Shown here: positions 16,995 to 26,392 of the stretch, one piece after another | Layout of the letters: the number at the start of each line of letters is the position of its first letter | Numbering within the stretch: the stretch's first letter is position 1 | NCBI GenBank assembly: GCA_951812775.1 | Contig: OX638326.1 | Location: forward strand, 942,335 to 1,006,334 | Direction: 5' to 3' | Length of the DNA stretch: 64,000 nucleotides | From: an uncultured Alphaproteobacteria bacterium | Lineage (GTDB): Bacteria > Pseudomonadota > Alphaproteobacteria > MPNO01 > UBA2964 | The notes under the pieces: generated by a model | The model's database searches: none | Told to the model about the DNA's origin: nothing | What the model saw: the letters and a program-made list of their open reading frames with translations, nothing else | Position numbers and translations under genes: made by a program

Positions 16995-18281
16995 CTAGCA
17001 GTCGATATTGAGCGCAGATTGCGCACCCTTCACGCGGAAGGAGCAGCTCATACCCACCTTGAGCGCTTTACGTTTGGCCTTTTTACCAGCGACCGTGATC
17101 TTGGTTTTGCGGCCTGATACGCGCAGCTTGCCAGTTGCCTTGGCACCTTTCCAGGAAACCCGACGTCCCCCGCGCTTGATTTTCGTGATCTTGCCCTTGT
17201 AAGTCGCGATCGGAATGACCGCTTTGGCAACTTCAGTTCCTTTTCTTGAATTACCCACCTTATCCGCATAGGCGAGGACATCTTTCGGAAGCGCATAAAT
17301 CTCATTAACCAGCTTCTGAACCTCCTGCCCCGAAAGCGGATTGATCGGCAGTTTGCGCTTCTTGGTGTCGGCCAGGAACACGGGGTCCTTCATCGTTTTC
17401 CAGAAAGCGTCGCGAAGCGCGACATAACGGGCCTGAGGAACGCCAGGGCCCACGGCAAACGGACGACCATAGGCCTGGGGCGCCAGGTGAACCTTGAGTG
17501 CTTGCTGGTTCTTCTTGCCTTTTACCAGGTCCCCAATCAACGGTACCGACTGCAATTCAGGGTGCTTCTTCAAAGCAAATTGCAGCGTGTAGTTGATCTT
17601 ATTGCCGGTGATCCAGTCTGGCGCTGTCGATTTGATTGACGACCATGACCAGCCGCAACGACCATCTAGCTCCTTACGCTGCATCGCGAGATTGATGTCA
17701 GCCCCGCCTGGATAGCCGGTAATTAACTTAACTTTGGCGCCAAGCAAATTATTGGTCATCAGGGTGAATACATCTATCGAGCTGCCCTGCCCAACGCCGC
17801 CCATTGCCGGTCTGGACCGCAGAAGGTCATCGGTGGATTTGTATTTTGACTCATGCCAGAAAACGCACAGGCTGTATTCCTGATTTGCGCTGCCGAGCCA
17901 TTTCAGCTTGGAACCGTCATATTTTGCGTTCGCCGCATTCCGAAACAGGGGCTGAGCAATAACGCTACGTCCCGCCATAACCAAAGCAGTCCCGTCCTGC
18001 GGAAATACATTGTAAATTGCATTGAGAACCCTAATGCCCCCCGCACCGGTATATTGCTTGGCAACATGGCGAGGGTTTCCGGGAATATGTCTGACCATAT
18101 GGCGTATAACCATACGACCATAGGCATCATAACCACCCCCAGCCGAATAGCCGATATACATGGTCAACGTCTTGTTTTTATAAAATGCCGCGACCTCTGC
18201 GTCGGACGCATTCGCTGCGCTAAATGTTAAAGGAATTGCGGCGGCAGCGATGCCGAGCGATTTCAAGAACCTTGTGTTCAT
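16995..18281 (-). CDS. TctC-like (Bug family) substrate-binding protein with basic C-terminal extension
   Basis: The 428-residue protein begins with a signal peptide cut near residue 26 (TFSAANAS). Residues 27-350 follow the tripartite tricarboxylate transporter binding-protein fold: NKTLTMYIGYSAGGGYDAYGR, VAKQYTGAGGIRVLNAIYN, GGVGQGSSIDVFTLM and the late VPQARYVALRDAFWKTMKD. The family normally ends near 320-330 residues; this one adds about 75 residues rich in Lys, Arg and Gly (KGKITKIKRGGRRVSWKG...), ending with two cysteines that could form a disulfide. The extension may be a small beta domain. GGAGAGG precedes the ATG. No TctA or TctB membrane gene is nearby. Confidence 0.85.
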   Translation of the reverse strand: MNTRFLKSLGIAAAAIPLTFSAANASDAEVAAFYKNKTLTMYIGYSAGGGYDAYGRMVIRHMVRHIPGNPRHVAKQYTGAGGIRVLNAIYNVFPQDGTALVMAGRSVIAQPLFRNAANAKYDGSKLKWLGSANQEYSLCVFWHESKYKSTDDLLRSRPAMGGVGQGSSIDVFTLMTNNLLGAKVKLITGYPGGADINLAMQRKELDGRCGWSWSSIKSTAPDWITGNKINYTLQFALKKHPELQSVPLIGDLVKGKKNQQALKVHLAPQAYGRPFAVGPGVPQARYVALRDAFWKTMKDPVFLADTKKRKLPINPLSGQEVQKLVNEIYALPKDVLAYADKVGNSRKGTEVAKAVIPIATYKGKITKIKRGGRRVSWKGAKATGKLRVSGRKTKITVAGKKAKRKALKVGMSCSFRVKGAQSALNIDC

Positions 18282-18401
18282 ATCGATTACCTCTCCTGAT
18301 TTATCGTTTTCGCCAATTCAGATTGGTCTTATAACGATTTCACTCGAAATAACCGTAATGCGCAAAGGGTTTTTGTGAAAATTTAGGCCCGTTGCGCGAA
18401 G

Positions 18402-19403
18402 TCAGGCGTCCGTTGGCGGCAACACGATCCCAACATCACGTTCTTTGGCGCGTTCATAGATGTGATGACAGACCGCGACATCCTGTGACACCAGCCCGGT
18501 CGTATGAATTAGAATCCGTTCATCGTCGCTTTCCCGACCCGGCACCTTGCCGGTAACAACGTCACAAATTTCACCGTGGAGCTGTTCGCGGAAGAATTGA
18601 CCGCTTTCAATCATGTTGCTGAATTCTTTAGTGACGATATTCACGTCCCAGCCATCGATGACGACTTTGTCAAATGCCGCCCAGCCAGCAGGGCCCATCT
18701 CTCGTCGCGCCAGAGAAATATATGTCGCGCCGGGTTTAACCCATTCCTCCCGGGCAATGATGTCTGTAGAGGTCGTCCCGCCAATTCCAATGTCCGAGGC
18801 CCGCACAACCTCTTCAATGGTGTCCACAGTCTCGACCGGAATGCCCAGCTCCGCCGACCACTTCTTGGCAAACGCTTCGCGCGTTTCCGGACGTCGGGAT
18901 GTGCAAACAATCTTCTCAAAATCAAACATCGTTCGCAGACAAGCCAGACAATTGACCCCCATCGTGCCGATTCCCACTAACCCGAGAACCTTTGGATTTT
19001 TGGGCGCCATCCATTTGAGCGGTAAAATCGCCGCTGCGGTGCTGCGGATCGCATAAGACCAATGCTCTTCAATAATCGCCTGGGAGTGCCCGGTCATCGG
19101 GTCGGCAAGCATGATGTAACGTGCGCATTCCAGCTGCCCGACAGTATTCTTCACTCCATCGTCATAATAGTTATACATCCGGACACCGGTGGTCGGGATG
19201 TCTTTCAGAAGCACGCCTTTTACATGCCAGTGATTATGGTAAGGGGCATCTGCATCAAGCTTCCACGAGGATGGTTCAGACCACTGAACCGACCCCGCAG
19301 CATGCATGCGATACACATCTTCACATATCTGCATCGCCTCTTCGACGCTTAAGAGATCAAGTGTTTCCTTATATGGAATGAATCGGACGCCTTTGAGTGC
19401 CAT
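18402..19403 (-). CDS. ornithine cyclodeaminase/mu-crystallin family protein
   Basis: This 333-residue protein is an NAD(P)-dependent member of the ornithine cyclodeaminase/mu-crystallin family, which also includes alanine dehydrogenases, ketimine reductases and tauropine-type dehydrogenases. Visible motifs are the Rossmann segment VLGLVGIGTMGVNCLACL, IVCTSRRPETREAFAKKW, and DIGIGGTTSTD. Start at 19403 is supported by AAGGAG eight bases before it; the longer frame from 19487 has none. It stands alone between the TctC-like gene and a divergent metallo-hydrolase gene. The amino-acid or imine substrate is not identifiable. Confidence 0.88.
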   Translation of the reverse strand: MALKGVRFIPYKETLDLLSVEEAMQICEDVYRMHAAGSVQWSEPSSWKLDADAPYHNHWHVKGVLLKDIPTTGVRMYNYYDDGVKNTVGQLECARYIMLADPMTGHSQAIIEEHWSYAIRSTAAAILPLKWMAPKNPKVLGLVGIGTMGVNCLACLRTMFDFEKIVCTSRRPETREAFAKKWSAELGIPVETVDTIEEVVRASDIGIGGTTSTDIIAREEWVKPGATYISLARREMGPAGWAAFDKVVIDGWDVNIVTKEFSNMIESGQFFREQLHGEICDVVTGKVPGRESDDERILIHTTGLVSQDVAVCHHIYERAKERDVGIVLPPTDA

Positions 19404-19515
19404 GTATATTTCTCCTTCGTTCATGATCAATTTAGCGCGCATGATCAGTGGACGCCACGCCCGTTGAGCAATAGGATTCGTCAACACGTCGATTGTTGCA
19501 AATTAGGGTCCGTCA

Positions 19516-20409
19516 ATGGATACAGTCGCCAAATCCAATAAGCTCGCTCTGGGCGATGCGCTGATGACATGCATTGTCGAGCGCGAGGGGCCTTATCATG
19601 ACCCCTACGAGATTTTCCCGGAAGCAACAGAAGAACAGGTCAAACGCGCGCTGGACGATCTTCCTGAATTTGTTTTTGATCCACCGAGTGGCAAAATCTG
19701 CCTGACATTCCAGAGTTTTCTGTTGCAAACGCCACAGCACAATATTCTGATCGATACCTGTGTCGGCGATCATCAAAACCGTCGCGAAGGACTACTCTAC
19801 CCCAAAGACCGCTGGCTGGCGGAATTTCATGCCGCCGGCGTTTCGTTTGATGATATCGACTATGTTTTCTGTACGCATCTGCATGTCGATCATGTGGGTT
19901 GGAACACCAGACTGGTCGATGGGCGCCTGGTCCCCTCTTTTCCGAATGCCAAGTATATTATCGGTCGCAAGGAGTATGAGTTTTGGCTGGATTGGAGTAA
20001 GAAAAACGGACCAGCGGCCTCTGGTCCCGCTTTCGAAGAGTGCGTCTTACCAATCGTTGAAGCTGGCCGCGCCATTCTGGTCGAGGATGACTTCGAACTT
20101 AATGACCTCATTCATCTTTCCCCTGCGCCGGGTCATACGCCAGGACAGTGCTGTGCAAACCTGTCCTCCAATGGCGTAAAGGCAATATTTGCGGGCGATG
20201 CGCTGCATCACCCTCTGCAGGTCTATGAACCCGACTGGAGCACGGTAAAGTGTTCGGACCGCGAGCTGGCAATTGTAAGTCGCCGCCAGATACTGGAAAG
20301 TTGCGCAGATACCGACATCCTTTTAATTCCCGCGCATTTCTCAGGCCCGACAGCTGGCCGGGTACAAACCGCTGGCAACGAATTCGCATTTCGATTTATC
20401 GAAGGATAA
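19516..20409 (+). CDS. MBL-fold metallo-hydrolase
   Basis: The 297-residue protein has the metallo-beta-lactamase fold. The zinc motif CTHLHVDHVGWN lies near residues 118-129, a further His is in APGHTPGQC, the bridging Asp in FAGDALH and the last His in IPAHFSG. This set resembles the parathion hydrolase/AHL-lactonase-like branch, whose natural substrates are lactones and esters. No signal peptide is present. It may hydrolyse a lactone intermediate of the surrounding catabolic genes. A DUF350 membrane protein gene follows nine bases later. Confidence 0.88.
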   Translation: MDTVAKSNKLALGDALMTCIVEREGPYHDPYEIFPEATEEQVKRALDDLPEFVFDPPSGKICLTFQSFLLQTPQHNILIDTCVGDHQNRREGLLYPKDRWLAEFHAAGVSFDDIDYVFCTHLHVDHVGWNTRLVDGRLVPSFPNAKYIIGRKEYEFWLDWSKKNGPAASGPAFEECVLPIVEAGRAILVEDDFELNDLIHLSPAPGHTPGQCCANLSSNGVKAIFAGDALHHPLQVYEPDWSTVKCSDRELAIVSRRQILESCADTDILLIPAHFSGPTAGRVQTAGNEFAFRFIEG

Positions 20410-20418
20410 GAACTGACT

Positions 20419-20832
20419 ATGGATCCCATTTTTCAAAGCTTTCTCAATGGCTTTCCCACGCTGATTCTGCACTTCTCCGTTACGCTGGCGATGCTCGGCG
20501 CAGGCGTCTGGATATATCAATTCATAACGCCGATTCATGAGATGCGATTGATACGGTCAGGAAACATCGCGGCAGCAACGTCACTGTCTGGTGCCATTGT
20601 TGGCCTTGCCATCCCTTTAGCCTTTTGCATGGCGACAAGTGTTGGCGTCCTCGACATTGTAATTTGGGGAGTTCTTGCGCTCTTCATTCAACTAATGACA
20701 TTTCGTCTTGTCGATATCCTGCTGAAGGGGCTGCCGAAAAGAATTGAAGATGGGGAAATGGGGGCGGCTATCATCGTCGTCGCAGTAAAACTTGCAGTCG
20801 CGATGATTAACGCTGCAGCGATTGCTGGCTAG
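20419..20832 (+). CDS. DUF350 membrane protein (YjfL-like)
   Basis: The 137-residue protein has four hydrophobic helices and the DUF350 pattern: an N-terminal helix ending IYQFITPIHEMRLIRSGNIAAATSLSGAIVGLAIPLA, then a middle helix and FRLVDILLKGLPKRIEDGEMGAAIIVVAVKLA. Family function is unknown; members often sit beside envelope-stress or polyamine-related genes. Here it is followed after 15 bases by a membrane-anchored serine protease gene, and the two probably form a small envelope operon. Confidence 0.88.
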   Translation: MDPIFQSFLNGFPTLILHFSVTLAMLGAGVWIYQFITPIHEMRLIRSGNIAAATSLSGAIVGLAIPLAFCMATSVGVLDIVIWGVLALFIQLMTFRLVDILLKGLPKRIEDGEMGAAIIVVAVKLAVAMINAAAIAG

Positions 20833-20847
20833 ACCCGGTTACCAACG

Positions 20848-21699
20848 ATGCGGATTTGGGACATTCTGGCAACGGTCATTATGGCCGTAATCGCCATATT
20901 AGGAAAAGATTGGGGCTCAGACACACCTGACCCTGGGCGCCGTCCACCGGTCATCATAGCGAAACCGCCAGGCACCAGCCCAGCTCCATCCATTCCCGGC
21001 CGCGACCCTGTCATATCCATCTCCATCAAGGATCGCCAGCAATCCTCAACTGGAACGGCCTTTTCCGTCGACCGTAGCGGCATCTGGGTAACCGCGCGTC
21101 ACGTTGCCGATGGTTGCGACAAGGTTGCGCTGCAAAAAGCCGAACGCCAATTCGTCCGGGTCCGCCAAATCTGGCATCACCCTCATGCCGACATCAGCAT
21201 CATGCGCACGAATGGCGGAACACCGCCCCTGCCCGGCATCGAGAAACGGCTGGCGCGTGGTCAGGATGGGTATTCTTTCGGATTCCCAAAGGGTGATCCG
21301 GGTGACGTCCATGCCCGCGTCATTGGCAGACGCACAATGGCGATTGACGGTCGCTATTCGACTCGGGAGCCGGTTGTTGCCTGGACGCAAATCCGGCGCG
21401 TCCCGGATAGGGGAACCAATCTAGGTGGTATAAGCGGAGGCCCCTGGATCAATGCAAACGGCCAAATCATTGGCGTTCATGTTGCCGGTGCACCACGGCG
21501 AGGGCGTTCCTATTCATCCACCCCACAAAGCCTGTTGAACATTTTGAAACAGGCCGGTGTTAATGAAAGCAATGTTGGCCGTGGCAGCAATAAATTTGCT
21601 GTCAGTAGCGGTGATTTCCCCTCTATTGGCGGACAACTCCGGCGGCGGCTTACGGTCGCCAAAGTCTATTGTCTCGTTGGCGACCGTTGGCGGGGCTAA
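20848..21699 (+). CDS. membrane-anchored trypsin-like serine protease
   Basis: The 283-residue protein starts with one transmembrane segment (residues ~3-18), a Pro-rich linker, and an S1/S7-type protease domain from about residue 56. The triad is His85 (TARHVADGC), Asp115 (HADISIM) and Ser196 (GISGGPW). There is no PDZ domain. It should face the periplasm and may process or degrade envelope proteins. Its start is 15 bases behind the DUF350 gene. The last four bases overlap the end of the convergent YCII gene. Confidence 0.87.
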   Translation: MRIWDILATVIMAVIAILGKDWGSDTPDPGRRPPVIIAKPPGTSPAPSIPGRDPVISISIKDRQQSSTGTAFSVDRSGIWVTARHVADGCDKVALQKAERQFVRVRQIWHHPHADISIMRTNGGTPPLPGIEKRLARGQDGYSFGFPKGDPGDVHARVIGRRTMAIDGRYSTREPVVAWTQIRRVPDRGTNLGGISGGPWINANGQIIGVHVAGAPRRGRSYSSTPQSLLNILKQAGVNESNVGRGSNKFAVSSGDFPSIGGQLRRRLTVAKVYCLVGDRWRG

Positions 21700-22010
21700 T
21701 CGCCTTCAGCCGATGCGGGAGCCGCCCCGGGATTCCACTGCCCCCGGCGCATGCGGACCACAGTATAGGATTCAAAGACACCAGCCTTCCGTAGAGGTTC
21801 TCCATCAGCAAAGGCATCTGCTGCCGCACGATCAGGAACGTTGATAATCAGACAACTTCCCAACCGGGCGTCACTATCATCAGCCAAAGTAGCACCGCCA
21901 AGAACCAGAATATCTTCATTTGCCTTCAAATAGACGAAATGTTCTTCGCGGGAGCTCTCCCGTCTTGCGGCACCATCAGGCCCATCCACCCCGTAACACA
22001 TATAAAGCAT
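21696..22010 (-). CDS. YciI-like (YCII-domain) protein
   Basis: This 104-residue protein has the YCII ferredoxin-like fold: MLYMCYGVDGPDGAARRESSREEHFVYLKANED, then a mid strand SCLIINVPDRAAADAFADGEPLRKAGVFESYTVVRM. A His-Asp pair is the proposed active site in the family; His in REEHFVYL and Asp in DGEPL are present. AAGGAA precedes the ATG. The biochemical role of bacterial YciI proteins is mostly unknown; some act as muconolactone isomerase-like or peroxide-linked enzymes. Confidence 0.88.
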   Translation of the reverse strand: MLYMCYGVDGPDGAARRESSREEHFVYLKANEDILVLGGATLADDSDARLGSCLIINVPDRAAADAFADGEPLRKAGVFESYTVVRMRRGQWNPGAAPASAEGD

Positions 22011-22175
22011 TGAATTTCCTTCCTGAAATTTGATTTCACCCCATCGTCACAGATTGTCACATAATCGCTATGATTAATATCCGTTGAATTTGTTATTCGT
22101 CGTCCTATATCTGCATTAACGCAAGCAACGATGTGTGGGGGTACGTCGTGGCTAGGATTTTATGGAGATTTATGA

Positions 22176-22643
22176 ATGTCCCCTAGTAACACATTTTTGG
22201 GTAAAGCGATTTTAGCCGGTAGTGGCATGCTCGCCGCTGCTATCGTTGTAGCGGCGCTGGTAATTCCGGATGCCGCCGTAAAACCGGTTCAGGCTGCTAA
22301 ATCCACTAGCGACAAGGCGGTTACCGCACCACGTTACGAGATCATAAAGATCGAGAATGGCGCGAGCTGGACGTTGGACCGCAAAACCGGTGTTATCACC
22401 ATGTGTAAAGTCCGCGATGAACATATGGTCTGTGCGGGCAGCGGAAACGCGACCCAAATGCCATCCGCAACACCCGAACAGCTTGAGAAGAAACGCGTCG
22501 AACGTCGCCAGGAACGCCGCGCCGAAAGGAAAGAAGCTTTCAACCAGTTCTTCACTTTCTTTGAGCGGATTATCAAATTCGCTGAGAAACATGGCGACAA
22601 GGCTGACTCAAGTCCAAATAGTACAGACTCTGAACAACTCTAA
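22176..22643 (+). CDS. hypothetical protein with N-terminal membrane anchor
   Basis: I do not recognise a family in this 155-residue protein. It has one hydrophobic segment (residues ~8-32) that could be an uncleaved anchor or signal peptide ending near PVQAAK. A small beta-rich segment follows (ENGASWTLDRKTGVITMCKV) with two cysteines spaced about ten residues apart. It ends in a highly charged Arg/Glu helix (EKKRVERRQERRAERKEA) with coiled-coil character. The beta segment resembles the short repeats seen in exported proteins of alphaproteobacteria. It begins a series of small genes of unknown function. Confidence 0.65.
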   Translation: MSPSNTFLGKAILAGSGMLAAAIVVAALVIPDAAVKPVQAAKSTSDKAVTAPRYEIIKIENGASWTLDRKTGVITMCKVRDEHMVCAGSGNATQMPSATPEQLEKKRVERRQERRAERKEAFNQFFTFFERIIKFAEKHGDKADSSPNSTDSEQL

Positions 22644-22726
22644 ACGCCCTCTCATTTTCAATGGCGTCATCACGCTGCAGCTGGCATTCTGCTGGCCAAC
22701 CAGAGCGTAACTAAGGTGAGCCCGCC

Positions 22727-23209
22727 ATGGGCCTTTTCAGGACGCTGATAAACCCTCAGCACGAGGAACATCCTGAACGTGCGGAAGTCGCGCGCGCAGC
22801 GAATCTATTGCAGATAGGCGAATTTCAACTCCTGCAACTTGCATATAAAGACTGGTTCGGTGCAGATCTTCCAACTGCTGAAATTGACAGTGTCTTTGGT
22901 TCATATATGATCCAGAATCAAGTCCCCGTTTGGGCCCGACATTACGCACGGCATATCATTGGTTTGGATGCGGCTGGCATGCTGAACGACAGTGACCCGG
23001 CCTTTCATCGCTATGACCCCGAATATAAGACAATCGTTCCGTATGGAGTGAGACGGTTTTGCGGCGCCGCGGCCGTAATTTTAATTTTTCTAGGAGGCGG
23101 AATTTGGTTGAGCCATCTAACAACCGCGCAGACCAGCCAGATCCTTCCGCCTTACTTTTCAGACGAAACGATGAAGAACGTCAATCAAGGGCCCAACCCG
23201 ACACCCTGA
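22727..23209 (+). CDS. hypothetical protein with C-terminal transmembrane helix
   Basis: The 160-residue protein has a soluble N-terminal part with helices (VARAANLLQIGEFQLLQLAYKDWFG) and one transmembrane segment at about residues 112-132 (RFCGAAAVILIFLGGGIWL), followed by a short polar tail. AAGGTGAG before the ATG supports translation. No family is recognised. The N-terminal helical region faces the cytoplasm by the positive-inside rule. It may belong with the neighbouring small membrane proteins. Confidence 0.65.
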   Translation: MGLFRTLINPQHEEHPERAEVARAANLLQIGEFQLLQLAYKDWFGADLPTAEIDSVFGSYMIQNQVPVWARHYARHIIGLDAAGMLNDSDPAFHRYDPEYKTIVPYGVRRFCGAAAVILIFLGGGIWLSHLTTAQTSQILPPYFSDETMKNVNQGPNPTP

Positions 23210-23245
23210 TGTTTCGGGCCGATGGGTTACGCGCTATAGTAAACC

Positions 23246-23455
23246 ATGCTTGAATTTCTTGATTTATCGCCTCAGCTGGAAATGCCGGTGAATATATTGT
23301 TTCTCGCCGTCACTGGCTTTATTGCCTGGAAAGGCATTCGGGCTCGAAACCCTGATGGAAATACCGATTTCGGTCACCTTCTGTTTGGCTGCATCGCGGT
23401 GGTATTCTTTTGCCTCGTCTTGTTCCAGGATGTCCTCGATGTCGTAAAGTTCTGA
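23246..23455 (+). CDS. small two-helix membrane protein
   Basis: This 69-residue protein has two hydrophobic segments (residues ~14-30 and ~47-65) separated by a polar loop ARNPDGNTDFGH. No ribosome site stronger than a weak AG-rich stretch is visible, and no family is recognised, so its reality rests on composition and on fitting neatly between neighbours. It ends eight bases before the convergent TPR gene. Confidence 0.5.
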   Translation: MLEFLDLSPQLEMPVNILFLAVTGFIAWKGIRARNPDGNTDFGHLLFGCIAVVFFCLVLFQDVLDVVKF

Positions 23456-23462
23456 GGTCTCG

Positions 23463-24074
23463 CTACGGCTTGTGCATCCGCTGCTGCGCATCCAGTTCAG
23501 GTATTCTTAGAACGCGTTTTTCGGGCGGCAACTTTAGTTGCTTATAAATATACTGCGCCCGTTTTCTCACCGTCGAGGTCCGCCCGGAGCTATAGAGAAT
23601 CTTGTCTATCACGCCGGGGCCTTCGACTACTTCCTCGTCTGTTTTGAGCGCTTCGATATAGTCAGCAAGCGCCTCTTTGTACTTTCCGCCGCGATCCTTA
23701 AGAATGCCGCGGTTCGCATAGGCCGCCGCTAAGACACCAAAGCCCGTGAGGTCATCCGGCTTTAAGGTCTTGGTCAAATATTTGATGAGATAGGTAAGCT
23801 CGGCATTAGCTTCGACGACCTTGTTGGTCTGCATAAACACGATAGCTCTACCCATTATCGCGCCGCGATGGTTCGGCATCTCCTGTAGGGCTTCGTCGAA
23901 ACTCGCCAATGCCTTATCGAATTTTTTATCTGATAACAGAATATCACCAGCACGCGTGTGATAATCGCCTGGCTCCTGATCCTGAAAACCACCCACAATA
24001 AACCAGCCAGTGAAAGCGACAAACGTCGCTATCGCCATGAGAATTATAAAGCGTCTTAAAACACGGGGGTTCAC
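23463..24074 (-). CDS. membrane-anchored TPR protein
   Basis: The 203-residue protein has an N-terminal transmembrane segment (residues ~8-30) and then TPR repeats: DYHTRAGDILLSDKKFDKALASFDEALQEMPNHRGAIMGRAIVFMQ and AAAYANRGILKDRGGKYKEALADYIEALKTDEE. Such repeats mediate protein contacts. The GTG start overlaps the upstream gene's stop (GTGA), so the two are translationally coupled. The TPR part should be periplasmic. Its partner is unknown. Confidence 0.8.
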   Translation of the reverse strand: MNPRVLRRFIILMAIATFVAFTGWFIVGGFQDQEPGDYHTRAGDILLSDKKFDKALASFDEALQEMPNHRGAIMGRAIVFMQTNKVVEANAELTYLIKYLTKTLKPDDLTGFGVLAAAYANRGILKDRGGKYKEALADYIEALKTDEEVVEGPGVIDKILYSSGRTSTVRKRAQYIYKQLKLPPEKRVLRIPELDAQQRMHKP

Positions 24075-24310
24075 GGGACGCTCGTAAACAAATGGTGGCT
24101 ATAGAAGAATGAAAACAGGGAACACAGCAGAACAGAAGTGACTGCGGCCCTCTTTTTTAAAGCTGTCCGGCGTTCCTCGTCCTGATTGCCGTCTCGTTCG
24201 GCGCGACGAACCTGCATTACCCAAATCAATTGTCGCACGGGATAAAACAGTGCCAACGTAAGGAGTAGTCCCCAAATCCAAAAATACTCAGGCGATGCGA
24301 GCTTTTCCAT
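24071..24310 (-). CDS. small two-helix membrane protein coupled to TPR gene
   Basis: The 79-residue protein has two hydrophobic helices (residues ~9-30 and ~57-75) separated by a charged loop rich in Arg, Asp and Glu (VRRAERDGNQDEERRTALKKR). It overlaps the TPR gene by four bases, which suggests that both belong to one membrane complex. No family name can be given. The start at 24310 follows GGGGAG almost directly, so initiation may be weak. Confidence 0.7.
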   Translation of the reverse strand: MEKLASPEYFWIWGLLLTLALFYPVRQLIWVMQVRRAERDGNQDEERRTALKKRAAVTSVLLCSLFSFFYSHHLFTSVP

Positions 24311-24357
24311 CTCCCCAACTCAATAAGTTCCGGTCGATTATTTATAACCCAGATACG

Positions 24358-24390
24358 AAATGGGGGAAGGGCATTGCCCCTCCCCCACTC
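24358..24390 (-). terminator. hairpin terminator after the symporter gene
   Basis: A 12-position stem (24361-24372 with 24376-24387, one mismatch) with a three-base loop lies about 40 bases after the symporter stop on the minus strand and is followed there by ATTTCG. The T run is short, so termination strength is uncertain. Confidence 0.6.
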
Positions 24391-24428
24391 GGATTTATGA
24401 GGACCGTTGCCGGTCCAAATAGTGCCGA

Positions 24429-26392
24429 TTACTCGCCCTGAGCAGGCGCTGCGACATCACCTATATCATCAGTGAGTGCCTCAACATCTTTCTCAGGAAC
24501 TGTGGACATCTCCATTTTGTAGGCGAGGAACCACATCATGAACACACCGAGTGCCCAGAATATGATCTGCCAAGCCCAAATGGACGGAATACCGAATGTC
24601 CAGCCATCAACGCCAGCATTCGGTGCCCCGAAGATATCGTTACCAATGACAGCACCCGGGCCGACACCGAAGAACAGCCAACCAAGCGTGATTGTCCACG
24701 CAATCGGAACCAGCTTCTTCTTGTCTTCGCCCAATGCCGTGTGTTCCCGCAGGAAGTTGTGATACTTCATGCGATGCTCACGGTCTCCGTCATCCTGCGT
24801 CATAAACGAGACTGGGATCAGAACTGCCAAGTTACAGATCATACCCCAACCTGCGGAATGAATGGTCCACGGCCAGCGGCCCCAACCCAGTTCAATTCCC
24901 ACAGCGCCCGCAATCGAGGCACCGAAGTTTTCGGTAAAGATGACACCGAGAATACCAGCGAAGAGCCCCCATGTTGCCCCCTGACGGGTAATCCATGGGA
25001 ACCAGCAGACAGAGGCCACATCTGGAAGCCAAAGGCAACAGCCAGACCTCCTAACAACACGAGTGCGTCAGCCGAATATGTCGCTACCGTCAATGCTGAC
25101 AGAACGATAAAGGCTACACCAATGCGCCCAAATAGTTTTTGGGTGTCATGGGAAGCATTTGGGTTCAGGTAACGCTTATAAAGATCGCGCGTCAGCATGC
25201 CACCAGCGGTGGACATATAGGCTGCCCCCGTCGATTGCATAGCGGCCAATGCACAGACTGCCAGCAGACCAACCAGCCAGGGCGCTGTGTCCCCAATCTG
25301 ATTAAAGTAGTGAGGCACCAGTCCTCCCTGCTTATTGGCTGTGAGGTCCGGTAGAACGTTAGCAATACCGATCCCCGCTTGCGTCACCGCACCATTAGCC
25401 CCCAACAGATGGGCACCCATGCCCTGGAACGCCGTAAAGAAGAACAGGATAAGGCCGATCCCGAAGGATGAGGCCCAGACCTGCTGCGGCGCAAAAGGCT
25501 TGGGATTGTTGTTGGAAAAGGCCCACATGGAGAACGCCGGGGCGGAATGAATACCCATGAGCGCAAACATGTAAGTCAGGATCATAATACCGGTCCACAG
25601 CCCGCCGACTGGCGTCTCTTTACCAAGGCCTGCTGTAAACTGAATTATACCCGGGACGGCAAAGTAGGCATTGTAATCGCCACCCCCCAGTCCTTTCGTG
25701 GTACCCCATTTACCGATTTCAGAAGCACCTAGCTTGGCGAGACCAGCGTTCAGTGAATCCCAGCCCCCCGCAAGATTAAGCGCAATGATACCGGTTATGA
25801 TGATGCCCAATGCCAGCAAGATACATTGCAATGTGTCCACATAGGCCACCGCGCGGAGACCACCCGATGCCACATAGACAAACACGACGGCTGACAGGAC
25901 CCACATGCCAACTTCAACACCGACATAGTTGTCAGTCAGAACGTTGAACAGGAAGCCCGACGCGCGCAACTGCAATCCGAGATAAGGGATCGAGAACAGC
26001 AATGCGACGATAACCGTCAGAATTCTGATAAAATCGCCTCGGAAATAATCCGAGAACATTTCCCCCGGTGTGACATAGCCAAAACGTTTCCCCAGCATCC
26101 ATTGGCGTTTTAGGAACATCACCCCTGTAAAGGGAATGGTGATGGCATAGAACGATGCATAGGCGTATTGGAAACCGTCACGATAGACGAGCCCCGGATG
26201 CCCCATGAACGTCCACCCGGAAAACGACGTCGCTGTCGCTGCCAGGACGAACACCCACATCGAAATGCTGCGGCCAGCAATAAAATAATCACCGGCAGTC
26301 CGTGCCATCTGGGCGCCTCTGACGCCCCAATAAATACAGTAAGCCCAATAGAGGGCCACAAAGGTAAATAACCAAATGACTTTCGTACTCAA
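24429..26392 (-). pseudogene. sodium:solute symporter family transporter, frameshifted
   Basis: The first frame carries about 460 residues of a sodium:solute symporter (SSS family): GDYFIAGRSISMWVFVLAATATSFSGWTFMGHPG, GLQLRASGFLFNVLT, YVASGGLRAVAYVDTLQ and the long series of transmembrane helices. It runs into unrelated sequence after VAFGFQ at about 25020. The match resumes in another frame as ASVCWFPWITRQGATWGLFAGILG and continues to 24429 with the remaining helices. A single missing base (or two extra) at about 25019-25022 explains this. The start is set at the TTG at 26392 behind GGGGAGAAAGGG; the GTG at 26425 gives an atypical tail. Unrepaired, the transporter would lose its last helices. 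Confidence 0.85.
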
